DNA from: Podospora pseudocomata
Taxonomy: Eukaryota > Ascomycota > Sordariomycetes > Sordariales > Podosporaceae
Direction: 5' to 3'
Assembly: GCF_035222375.1 (NCBI RefSeq)
Contig: NW_026946363.1
Span: forward strand, 744,001 to 808,000
Length of the DNA stretch: 64,000 bases
In this document: in pieces, positions 11,922 to 23,036 of the stretch
Layout of the letters: each line of letters starts with the position of its first letter
Position numbering within the stretch: the first letter of the stretch is position 1
The notes under the pieces: generated by a model
Databases searched by the model: none
The model's input: the letters and a program-made list of their open reading frames with translations, nothing else
What the model was told of the DNA's origin: nothing
Made by a program: the position numbers and the translations under genes

Positions 11922-12649
11922 ATGCTTTCCAAGACCATTCTGACCATCGCTGCCGCCTTGGTCGTCCTGGCCCAGACTGCCCAGGCCTCGCAGGCCCCCA
12001 TCCCCGGCTACGGAGTCGTCGACATCCAGTTCGACCTGCCCATCTACCCCGGCAATGCCACCAGCGAGACTGTGCCCATCATCGGTACCATTGAGCATGC
12101 CGTTGCCCACATGGAAGCTTTATACCCCGGTTGGAACCAGTCTTTGTTCAAGTTGCCCAGTCAGCGTCACTTTGTCTATGATGACTCCGACCGCAACATC
12201 ATCCCCGAGAGTTTCAACTGCTGGGGCAGATGGAAGGGTTGCTCATGGTCGGCCATTGCGAGAGGAATCGACTATCTCTGGCAACTTCCCATTTACCCTA
12301 TGCCTACCAATGGCCCTGGACCTGGCAACTGTGGCAGAGTCAGCTGCAGTTACGACTCCGCCATTTGGTGGTGCAATGATGTGAGTCTGTACCTTTGACA
12401 GGTCTGCTCTTGTATACCTTATCCTGCCAGTTACTGACCACAGTATGCATCATGTTCTAGAACGACTTTTCAAAGACTGTGAGATGGATCAACATCTCCG
12501 CGGGGGCCGAATACATGAACGGGGCCTTTGGGAGCTTCTGGGGCAACAAGGGGAAGTGTGTGGACTCAGATGATGGCGCCTGGCAGAGCGCGGGTCAGGC
12601 GTTCTACCCTGGGAATTTCAACGTCATCCTCAACGCTGACAAGTGCTGA
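11922..12649 (+). CDS. small secreted cysteine-containing protein
   Basis: Two exons (11922-12380, 12461-12649) across an 80-nt GTGAGT...TTCTAG intron in phase 0; 215 aa. Residues 1-22 (ending TAQASQA) form a clear signal peptide. The mature part has paired cysteines (NCWGRWKGCSW; NCGRVSCSY; WWCND; GKCVD; a terminal DKC), consistent with disulfides in an extracellular protein. N-glycosylation sequons occur at NAT and NQS. It resembles fungal small secreted proteins of effector-like type, but no named family is recognised. A TATA box lies upstream. Confidence 0.85.
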
Positions 12650-13334
12650 ATCCGGGGGCGAGAGAGACGGTGTACGGAGCAGAGGAGGATGAGCGACGAT
12701 ATCGGGACTTTTTTTGGGGGGCCAAATTGCAGTCAGATCGTAGCACAGATGTTTGAGATCACCAAATCAGCTGGCCACCCAAATGGAAGACTTTTTACTG
12801 CGTTCCATCCTCCCCTCGGTGTCGTGTCATTTGCCCAAACTCGCACTGTCGATGTAGTTCACAGGCACTTACACCAAAATTTCCCAAACAGGCAACTCCT
12901 TGGCGGCCCCGTCTTCTCCAATCTTCGTCTACCCACGCCCGCCGCAGGATACCCCGGCCCCTGATTCTCCGCATACCCCGCACATTCCTCCGCATTGTCC
13001 GCTAACAACGCACCCACTCAACGCATGACCTTATATCACGTTCGGAAAGGCGGCTACAATCCCCCAAGACCTTCTTGGCAACCGAGTGTCATTCCCATAG
13101 GGGCAATCACGGCTGTCGTTGCTCCGAGAATGCCACCTATTTCTTTCAACTGTCCATCTCATGTCAAAAACAAAAATCATAGATAATACAGTTGAACCTG
13201 TGTCCATCTGACGAAAGAAAACTCCAAGATCACAACATTGTCCATCTTCTTCGGCCTTGACCTTACTATCTTTGTGTTGTGACTGTTTTGAGTGATACCC
13301 CCCACAGCCGAGAAAGAAAAAGTCCAACGACAAA
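12650..13334. other. intergenic, no gene seen
   Basis: 3' flank of the secreted protein and upstream region of the TPR-SET gene; no supported ORF or RNA gene. Confidence 0.5.
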
Positions 13335-15622
13335 ATGGCAGTTGTACTTCCCTCACCACCCGTCACCGCCAGCCCTGGGCTCGACGGCGTGGTCACCAAA
13401 CCAGACACCACCACGAGAGCACCGAGAGTCAAGCCAACGAAAGAGGATCTCCTCAAGACGCACGCCGTCCACGTCCAGAAACAGGCCAACTCGCCCGAAA
13501 ACGCGCCGAGACCCGTCAAGCAGCCCAACTTGGCGCTTGCCTATCCTGCTTCGACAAAGTCGATTCGCGAAGTTGATATTGTACTGCTCACTCCTTTTCG
13601 TTTCATTCAAGACTCTGACACTTGCCATAGATCCCTCTATCACAACTCGAGGTCAACTCACACCACCGGGGTTCAGGCCTCATTCTCAAAGTCATCAGCC
13701 CACCATTCCTTGGGGCGGGAGCAGTGAGCATAGTCGAGGATGAGTTCGGTAATGTGGACAAGATCTCCATCTACAACCAGAATGACTCGTCTATCCTTTC
13801 TGGTGTACCAGAAGGGTGCATCATTGGTGTGAAGGAGCCTTACTACACCATCAACGGGAAGAATGCGGATGGGAGCGAGGATTACATGATCTGTGTCGAC
13901 CACCCATCAGATGTGACGCTGATTAGGTTCACCGACCCCATCATTCCTGAGCCATTGAGATTGGGACCACTGCTCAAGACGGCGGAGGACTGGAAGAAGG
14001 CGGGCGATACGGCGTTTTTGGAGAAGGACTTCCCAACGGCGGTGTTCTGGTAGGTGTTTTTCTGGGATCGAGAAGAAGCAGAAGGGAAAGCTGACGGGAG
14101 GAACAGCTACACCGAAGCTCTGGATTGTGCCGAGGATGAAGGATTCAAGCCATCAATCTACACCAAGCGCGCCGGGACAAGTCTAATTCTCGGCCGCTAT
14201 GATTCCGCGAAGGAGGATGCTCTCGCCTCTCGAACGGGTACCAGCACGGACTGGAAAGCATACTACACTGCTGGGAGAGCATGCTATGGGCTTTGCAACT
14301 ACTCGGAATCGAAGGAATATCTTTCCAAGGCTCTCGAGCTCAACCCAACCAACCCAGCCATCAAGAAGGAGTACGAGCGGTGTCTCGCCAGGCTGCACGA
14401 GGAGGAGACTGGCGACTACGACTTTGAAGCCATCTACAAGTCCCTCAGCCCAAAGAACGTTCACCTGGACTTGGGGTCTTTCACCCGCAACACAGAGGTA
14501 AAGGCAAGCCCGCTCCACGGAAGAGGATTGTTCGCCACCAAGGATCTCGCACCCGGGGATCTTGTCTTTGCAGAAAAGGCCACCCTGATGCCCAACCAGT
14601 ACGAGCCGATGAGGGCGTCGGCTGCGCTGTATGCTTTGACCGTCCGTCAACTGCTAGACAACCCATCACTGTGCAAGTCAGTACTCCAGCTCTACCCCGG
14701 CGAGATGACCTACGAGCGAAACCCGCTCGAAGGCACCCTCGTAGATGGTGTTCCAGTCCTAGACGTCTTCGTCATCGAAGGCCTCCGCAACAAGAACTGC
14801 TTCTCCGTGCCCCTGTCAACACTCGAAGACACCAGGCCAACCGCCCAAGAAGGTCGCCAAGCAAAAGGTCTCTGGGTCCACGCCAGCAACCTCAACCACG
14901 CCTGCGTCCCCAACACCCTCCGATCGTTCCTCGGCGACATGCTGATCTCCCGTGCGACTCGACACATCAAGGCAGGCGAGGAAATCTTCCAGCAGTATGT
15001 CCCCGTCAAATCCCTCCCTGATGTCCGCAACGGGGTGTACAAAGACGGATGGGGTTTCGAGTGCTCGTGCACCCTGTGCGTCGCCGAGCTCAAGCAATCG
15101 TCGGAGGCTAGTCGAGAGAAGAGGAAGGACTTGCTCGCGCAGGTGGAGAAGATCTTGAACAAGAAGACGCCGAGGGCAAAGACGATTATTCCCGACGCGA
15201 CGATTCGATCGGTGGATAAGCTGATGAAGCAGTTGGAGGAGGCGCACGAGCCGGAGATTTACGGGCGATTGCCGAGACTGACGTTGATTTACGGGAGCAA
15301 TTGGTTGGTTGGGGCGTATAGGGGGAAGAAGAACTACTCCAAGACGATTAGACATGCGGTGAAGGTGCTGAGGAACTTTGGGTTTGAGATGCCGCAGGGG
15401 GCGGAGAGCCAGGACAAGGTGTGGGACCCGAGGCAGATGTTCTTTTCGGAGGAGTGGCATTCGTTGATGACGATTCATGTGGTGGTTGCCTTGAGGAGGT
15501 TGGCGGAGGCGTACAATGGGTTGGGGAAGAAGGAGATGGCTGAGAGGAGTGTGGAGGCGGCCGAGTTTGGCTATATGCTCGTTACTGGGTTCAAGAATGA
15601 CCTGAGCAATTTGGATAGGTAG
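13335..15622 (+). CDS. TPR and SET domain protein (putative protein lysine methyltransferase)
   Basis: Three exons (13335-13580, 13631-14049, 14107-15622), ~726 aa. The first junction gives REVDI-IPLSQLEV and the second gives PTAVFC-YTEALD, in the middle of a TPR. TPR repeats cover ~195-330 (AEDWKKAGDTAFLEKDF, ALELNPTNPAIKKEYE). The SET domain runs from ~353 (PLHGRGLFATKDLAPGD) through the AdoMet/pseudoknot motif NLNHACVPNT (~483) to the post-SET cysteines FECSCTLC (~540). A helical C-terminal domain follows. Proteins of this layout resemble SMYD enzymes without a MYND finger and transfer methyl from AdoMet to protein lysines. The donor of intron 1 could alternatively be at 13572. Confidence 0.9.
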
Positions 15623-17859
15623 GGGTACTCTTTCTTGACTGCCCAGAAAGAATTTGTCACAAGGGAGGGGGAGGACCTGAAAGGGAGACCGCATCGGGAT
15701 GGGGGGTTGCCAGGGAACAGTGCAGAGCTTTGAAGGAAAAGGGAAGCAACGTATGTAAAGTAGACACTGGGCAATGGCACCAATTTTCTTATTCTTGTCT
15801 GCCTGGCCTTCCAAGGCTTCCTACAGGCCCGCACGATGACAGACCATCTATCTCCTCAGGGGAAGGACAGTAGATTTTCTGGCTCTGATAGGTGGGAGGA
15901 AGTGGATAGACAAGAAATGGCATTCAGGACCTGCAGGTACACGGAGGATACTCCTCGCCATGCTCCGGCTTGGAGACTAGTGGGAGCCTTCCCAACGTGC
16001 CTAGAGCCGCTGGATCAAAAGACCAAACGCAGAGGCCCTTTTTGTTGCTTTCCCTTCTCCAGCTCCATTTCCTGTCCACTATTCACCCTTCCTAATAGTC
16101 CACGCCAGATTTCTAGTCACAGCTCTGATTTCTTTCTGCCGCCGCCATGTTTATAACCCGGGCCCTTTATTCAACGTGTAAACTCAACTACCGGCCGTCT
16201 ACCCACGCATCAGATCTTTAGGCCAAACACGGTGCAGATGGACAACAGGGCCCCCAAGGTGTGTATTTGTCCTGTCACCTCTGCGTACGATGAGGTGCTT
16301 GTTCTACTCCTCGGGGTTCTAGTCCTTTCGTTGGAACATTTCCCAAATGCTCACTGTAGCAACGTCAGCAATGCTAACGCAATTGATTGACACCAGCTCC
16401 TCTATCCAGTTTGGATCCAAGCACAACCCACAATCGGGAGGCCAACCCACCGGAGCTCGAATCCAGCATTTGATCAAGACCAGATCGCCAGCAACCGGCT
16501 CACCCAGAGTACTTCCATCCTCTTCGACCAGCCACTAGCACGAGACAGCGATTGAGAGCTCCTGGTAGCAACACCATCTAGCCGTACTGGGATACTATCG
16601 GTCCCACCTATATCTGTCCTGTCGATGATTCAACTTTGAGCAACCTGCACCTACAATCTTCACTACATGGGGGGGTCAACGTGGGATGCGCCCATACCTT
16701 GCCGCACCTGTCAGAGGGCCCGTCTCCCAGAGCTCTCACCCGGGCGTGCCAGGCACCCAGCGGTAGCCCCCGCACAGGGCTACTACCCGCTGTAGGCCCC
16801 GGGGTGCCTAGCTGCCACGGGGCGCGCCGGCAGTGTTGAAATGTGGAAGAAGAAGTGGCCTATGTGTGCTGTGTGTTGGTGGCGTCCACCTCGGCGACCC
16901 GGTATTTGGGTACAGTGCTACACTGATGATATTCTTTTGTGGCGTACTCGTCTTTCGAGGCCGTCGCAAATGTGCTGGTGAAGCAGATGCGTCCCTTATT
17001 CTTGCGCGTTTTTCCCATGGTAGGGGTGCTGGAGTTGTGGGGGGTAATGATGACTGGGACGCATGGTTTCGTTCCTTGGTGGTGATGATGGTCTTGTTGT
17101 TGTTGTTGCTGTTGTTGTTGTTCGGGTGTTGTTGTCGGTGGTGTAGGATGATGCACTGGGACGACATCGTGCCCTGCGCGTTTGTATTGTTCATGTTTTT
17201 TCTTTCTTTTTGGTTCTATTCTTTCATGTATTATCTATTTTCTTGGGTTCATTATTTTTATGTATTATTCTTTTATTTTTTTCTTACTGTTATTTTTTCT
17301 TCACTTTTCTTAACATCTTGGATGGGGTGTCTTATGGGAGGGTGAAAGGCGGGGATGGCCCTCGGGGAGACCCATTCCAGGCGCCCATCAGAGGTTTTCA
17401 ACATCATTACCATGTATTTTATCCTGTATTGTTTTAGGTACCCTTCAGAGGGGTTGAACAGTGTAGGGTACTTGATGCAGTTCTCTTTGAAAACATGGTT
17501 CCGCTTCGAATGTTGCTTCGTGATACCGGTAGGATTTCCAGATTTCAGTTCCTCGTTCCAAAATCCCGTGTACAAAGCAATTCTTGTGACATTTCAGTTT
17601 TCAGTATACCGACATGTGTTGCGGGTCAAGGGATTAACTTCAAGGCTTCATAGGATACTTGATGATCAACGCCATGTATTTACACTTTTGTCTGTGAGAA
17701 AGCCCGAAGACGGAGGAGTAGATGACTGGCAACCGCTGGCTCAAGCAAATCTAGATTGGTATCTTTGGGATGCACATGTCCCTCCGCTCTTCAGTCGAAA
17801 CAATAGAATCAACACACAAAACGGCTGCCGTTGGTAATGAAGCAGCCTCGCAACCTTCT
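15623..17859. other. gene-poor stretch
   Basis: No supported gene in about 2.2 kb. It holds a GC-rich imperfect hairpin (16751-16809), a short gttgtt-type trinucleotide run (~17096-17130) and T-rich sequence (17200-17310). ORFs here are low-complexity shadows. Confidence 0.45.
16751..16809. repeat. GC-rich imperfect inverted repeat
   Basis: Left arm aggcacccagcggtagccc and right arm (from 16777, gggctactacccgctgtagg, ending ggggtgcct) pair as an imperfect stem with bulges. It could be a structured RNA or a fold-back remnant. No coding context is seen. Confidence 0.4.
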
Positions 17860-18430
17860 CCCGTGGTTGGGGCAGACTTTAGAAAACCACGAGATCGGCC
17901 GGGCGGGAACTGTGTGGAACAGGTCAGCCCAAGGCAGCAGCGCCGAGGTGTCTTTGCCTCAGCACGAGACGACATCAAGAAATGTTGAGGTAGGTACGCC
18001 TCCCTCCGCCTGATACGATATTGGGGGATCTCCAGGGGGCTCTGCCTCAGCACGAGACGACATGGAGGGCTGTTCGGGTTGCTCTGCCTGTGGATGGTAG
18101 GCCGGGCGTGCAAAAACCTGAGATGAAACGGGCAGGAACGGTATGGCACAGGTGCGGACCGCTTGGTCCAAGCCAATGGTCTCCTGGCCCGAAGTGGTGA
18201 GGAAGCTCCGCCTCGGGATGAGACGATGCGGAGAGAGGTTGAGGTGGCTCTTCCGTAGCATGAGATGACATGGAGAGGTTGAGGTGGTTCTGCCTCGGGG
18301 TGATACGACATCAAGAGATGTTAGGGTGGTTCTGCCTTGGCATGACACGACATCAAAGAGAGATTGAGGTCGCTGTGCCTGAGCTTGATACGACATGGAG
18401 AGGAGTTCAGGATTGCTCTCCTGGATGTGT
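17860..18430. repeat. degenerate ~40-bp minisatellite
   Basis: Repeating units of ~40-43 bp with the core ctgcctcggcatgagacgac followed by atggagaggttgaggt. Recognisable copies lie near 17950, 18040, 18205, 18250, 18290, 18330 and 18370. A longer block containing ggaac(t/g)gt(g/a)tgg(a/c)acaggt is duplicated at ~17880-17930 and ~18115-18165, so the array has at least two levels of duplication. Units differ by substitutions and indels. Confidence 0.7.
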
Positions 18431-21081
18431 CCCATTATTCTATGGCAGTTACGGCCAGAGCCAGAGGCGAGGATGAGGAGCTTCTTCCTATGTTTCTCCA
18501 GACCACAGGGGTACTGGTGAACGAGCGGTGTTCTTGCCTGAGAATGGAGATTTGCTCGGGCCAATGGAAAGGCGCTGCGGAACCTGGACCGGAGCCACAT
18601 GCTGGGTCAACCGGTGGTGGCGTTGTTGGGCAATAACTCTGAAGTACGGGGGCACAGTGTGGAAATAAAATGAATTACTCGTGGAAGTTTTCCTCGGTTG
18701 GAAATCATTGTGTGCACATGAAAGGAGCATCTCTGAAATGTCTTGATGGAATTGATCCTATTGATGAATTTCATGGCTGCCAACCTAGTGAGGTGAGCGA
18801 GCCAGGGGGCAAAGAAAGCCCAAATCGGCAGCCATGAAAGGGTGCCCAGGGCTGCCTGTTGGACGTCGGGATCCAGGTATCAACCTAGTTCCAGCAGTTC
18901 CCACTGCCTCGACTAAGTTCGGCGTTTGCCAGCTTCCTGCCCTTTCATGGAAAACTGACCGTGATACCATTCCACGACAAGGGGGTCCTTGGATTTCGTC
19001 CCCGGCCGCTTGCCATCAGTAGATCAAAGGAAAGAAAGTAGCTGAGCTCAGCTGCCTGAGCTCTTTGTTTCCTTCCGCTACTGCCGTTGAAATATCTCCT
19101 GTCCCCGGTCCCGTGTCTTGTGGAGACCCTTCCGTAATTCTCTCGTCTCTCTTGCCCTAAAGCAAGGTGATAGAACCAAAAGGAGCTTGATCGATCGATC
19201 GAACTCACTGTTCCAGTAATTACTTCCTGAATATGTGTCCCCCAGGAACTGTTCTGTCATCGAGGGATGTTTGTCTTCTAGCTTTTATGACGCTAGACCT
19301 GTTTACCGAGGATGGACGGCGTTTTGTGGCTATCCTGTGGATAGGACGGCTCACCAGCCTTGCATGGGGAGGTGTACCCGTTCTTTCCTTTCCGCCTATT
19401 TACCTATTAGTCATTGGTTGTAGGCAGGTGGATAGGGGCGAAGACAGGTCTCGATTTAGCTGCCGGAGGGTTCCTCCTATGGCAGGCGCCGTGCTTTGGT
19501 TCGGTGAATCTTAGAGCTCTACTGTCTCTTGTTCAACTTTCTGCTTCTCTCTCTTCTGTTCCCATTCCCAATTACTCTGCCTCCTCTTCCTCTCCCTCTT
19601 CCTTTTTCTTCTGCTTCTTCTCCTCCGTCTTCCCTGGGGTCATTCGGCCCGGCACGGGCACTGATCTCATCGAGGGATCAATCCGTCGTCTCCTCATTCC
19701 ATTGCCTGGGGCGCAGACCTCCCGCCATTCCACAACCACGCCTTATTCCATCAGATTCTGCGGGAGGCTGCGTCCCCAGGCGACTCTTCACGGATCTTGC
19801 GGGAAACTTATCACTGCATTCATATCGGTATTTTAATCGGTATGTGCCAATTCCTTCGGTTCACCCTCAACTCCTGCTTTTGTTCGGGTTGCTGATATTG
19901 AGGCGTCACAGATATTTTTATCTCAGTTGTATTTCGACTGGGTACATCATTCCTTCGACATATCCTTGTTCTGCTTTCAACATGTCTAACATTCATCTGT
20001 GTCAGATATCCATCTTATCCATCGCATCGATAACATTATCAACATTCTTATTCATCATTTTGCTGAGGAAGAGCCTTTGTTATGTCGCTTCCTGCAACAT
20101 CGATCGCTGACATTGTTGGTAGGCATTTTTTGGCCAAGGGGCATGCAGCCCTATCGTATTGGGCTCCGCGGACGTGGTCACATTTTGGCGATCAGTGAAG
20201 GGGTCACACACATATTTTCCATCAAACCACCGACGTTGCTTTCCAGTAGACTGCCATCCTTATCATCAACTGCAATGGCATGTTACGGGAGTCTTGCAAC
20301 TCTATCAGGCTGTCGGGCACTGGACTTTGCCGCTCTATGACATCCTCTTGAGCACTCGGCTTTCAACTAAGCCGACAACAATCGAGGGAAAGAACTTGAG
20401 GACAACTTGGCTTTCTGGGAACGATCATAACCGAGTCTCTTGAGCAGCGCTTGAGCACGAGATTCATTCGACAAGGTGGCAAGGTCTGGTTTCTTCCTTG
20501 GTACTGAGAGCTTTCGAGCATCGTTGAGAAGGAGATAGGTTTCTCGAGCATTGCCATGCACTTAGTTGCTGTCATGGCAATTGTCTCAGCAGTTTGGTCC
20601 AGGCAATCGAGGCCACCCAAACAATGGTCAAGTTACCTACATTATCACTACTGGGGAGTTGGCTGCGTTCCCCTTCAAAATTCTTAGCTCTGGACATCAT
20701 CCGCATGTGTCTAGTCGTGTGCGTGATCGATCTATAAGACGAATTGGTTGACAAGCGATGCCCGGAGCGGACTGAAGGAGGGCTCAAACTCCATTAAGCT
20801 GGATTGGATCTGGGATTACAACCTGTCCTTACTGGCATCGAGCTTGGGACTTTTTCATCCAAGCTTGTGGGCTTTGAGATCCCAATGGCCTTTGGACCCG
20901 CCTGCAATTGGTGGACGACGACATCATTGAATTGAATTCTGCCACTTGCTCCTGCCGCTTTCTCGGAGCGTTACTGTTTTTTCCGCCAGAGTGAGGTAGC
21001 CTGGTGTTATTCACTTTGCGCGATCCTCTTCACGCAAATCTTTTATCAACAACAACCATCGAACAGCGACGATCCAAAACG
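18431..21081. other. non-coding stretch with a CT-rich tract
   Basis: No supported protein gene in 2.6 kb. A strongly pyrimidine-rich tract at ~19530-19640, typical of fungal promoters or leaders, could belong to a long leader or an unrecognised transcript ahead of the gene at 21082. ORFs here (for example 19529-20110) lack any domain. Confidence 0.4.
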
Positions 21082-21973
21082 ATGACCACCGAAAACAGCG
21101 CCACCGTGCCGGCCTACCTGTCATACCTACGCCATCAGCCGTACTTGCCGCCCGCTCCACCGATCGACGAGAAAGTCGTGCCGGCCTACTGGGCGCATCA
21201 GTGCGCAGTCAGCGGCAAAGAAGAGTGGTGAGTCGCTCGCAACCTTCTCGCTGCCGCGACCAAAAGCCCACGCTCTACCTTGGAACATTTCTCTCGCCAT
21301 GTCTACCAAAGGCTTATGAAGCTTCCATCGGCAACTCACATTACCCCGATGGAATTACCTTTCTGACAAGTGTGTTTTGGCCAGGGACTTTTGGCACGGT
21401 GGTCCGCACACCTGCAAACATGGGTGCGGCTACAAGACGAACCCCACCACGATTCTGCGCAACAGAGACGGACAGCAGCTGGAGACCATTGAGGGCGAGA
21501 ATCTGCTGGAGGATCGTTTCGTGGATTGGTGGGCGATCTGTTGCCGTTGCCAGCGGTGGCAGCAGAATGTATTGCCTGCGCATCCTCTTCATGGACGAAT
21601 TCAAAAGGTCAATGGAGAAAACTGTTGCGATCACTGTCGCAACTTGACGACGAGCACCAGCGACTGCACAAGCTGTCTTGCAATCACCAAGTACCGCGAA
21701 GTCACGCGTACGTTGAGTGGGGTGGATATCCCTGGTGCCGCTCGAAGCCGGCATCACCAGATCATAATCACGAGGCGCCAGCAATCCCGCCCGAGGTTCA
21801 ATTTTGGGGGCGAATTGTCCGCCAGTTCGACGATTGGAGATGAAGAGGATAAGAATCAGAAGGGGGATCTGGAGGATATTGAGAAAACGAAGGAATGCCG
21901 AAACGATGAGGAGGAGAATGGGAAGAAGGAGCAGGGCAAGGAACGCAAGGGGGATGATGAGAAGGTGTTATAG
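21082..21973 (+). CDS. cysteine-rich putative zinc-binding orphan protein
   Basis: Two exons (21082-21227, 21385-21973) joined by a 157-nt GTGAGT...GGCCAG intron; the phases fit (2+1). 244 aa. No named family is recognised. Conserved-looking features are VVPAYWAHQC near residue 38, HTCKHGCGYKTN after the splice, TTILRN, LETIEGENLLEDRFVDWW, then CCRCQRW, NCCDHC and CTSC. The paired cysteines suggest two zinc sites. The C-terminal ~60 residues are charged (Glu/Lys-rich) and probably disordered. A broken second copy on the minus strand at 61100-61763 shares this cysteine and tryptophan pattern, which argues that the gene is real and belongs to a small family. No signal peptide is seen, so a cytosolic or nuclear location is likely. 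Confidence 0.75.
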
Positions 21974-23036
21974 GCGTCTGGTTGAGGGTCTTTGATAATG
22001 GGCAGGGCCATTGTGTGGCACTTGTTTGCCGAATCAGAGGAGGGAATTATGATAGGGACTTTTTCACTCAACTAAGGTGGTCCAAGTCGTCACAACTGGC
22101 CTTTTCAAAACAGTTGATCGTCGGAACCAACAAGCAGAGGAGGACTGTCAGGCATTGCATGGAGTTTTTGGCGTCACAAATAATCCGGATACCGAGAAGG
22201 GGATCGGGAATTTCGCATTAGGTTCCTGAAATTTTCTCAAAGAATCAGTCAACTCTGCTTTTGAGGTAGATATGTTGCGTGCATACCCCATCTTGAATCG
22301 CTTACTTTGCGTTCATGTTGTTATGTCATCGAACCGCCCCCGTCGTTGCCCATCGACAGGTTTTGACTCTGGAAGTAATGAAGTCAATTTTATGGGGAGG
22401 AGGAAATATCTTGCAGATGCATTTGAACTGTTGGTTGCACTGTGGACCATTGAAACCCAATTGAAGTTGCTGGCGGTACTCCGACGCCAACTGTCGAGAA
22501 CCACATGTTTCAGCAGACATCTGTACTATTTCATCAAGCCTTGAAGAATTAGGAATCCTCCACAAACTAGGATTGGGCCATATAAAGTCTTAACTCCGTC
22601 CGAGTTCACCGCGATTGCCGACCATGACCTGGATCGCACTCGCCGGCACCTTCGGAGTTCTCCAGTTCCCGTCGAACATCCGGAACCCGTTGTTTCGCTT
22701 TGCACATCGATACCAAGGGTCTTTTAATGGGTCTTCCGCGGAGCTGACACGGAAGTGACTTTGGTGGCGCATCGCCGACCGCACGCCTCCCTCGCTCTCC
22801 CATTCTGATGCTCGTTAAACTGACATCATTGCGAGAGCAAACATGGGTCACATCAAGACGGCGAAAACCATGACAACTTTAGTTGCATTGTCACAAGGAA
22901 CTGAAAAGGAGACGCTATCGAGGGGGCACACTGCCACAAAAGTTATAATGAGCGTCTCGCCGAACCTCCCGATGGTCTTGTGTTTTTCCCGCATCTTCAC
23001 CGGTGACCGGGCTCAACTTCCTTCGCCAGCCTTACC
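21974..23036. other. intergenic, no gene seen
   Basis: Only short unsupported ORFs on either strand; the right part is the upstream region of the secreted repeat protein. Confidence 0.45.

Noticed and set aside
16440-16470. tRNA T-arm-like gctcgaatcc
   Set aside because: No matching D-arm, anticodon stem or acceptor stem could be formed around it; no tRNA was found in the window.
16860-17156. Minus-strand polyglutamine protein
   Set aside because: The Q run only reflects a gttgtt trinucleotide tract; the surrounding ORF has no protein-like features.
19529-20110. 193-codon ORF with hydrophobic start
   Set aside because: It is the translation of the CT-rich tract and adjoining DNA; no splice pattern or domain.
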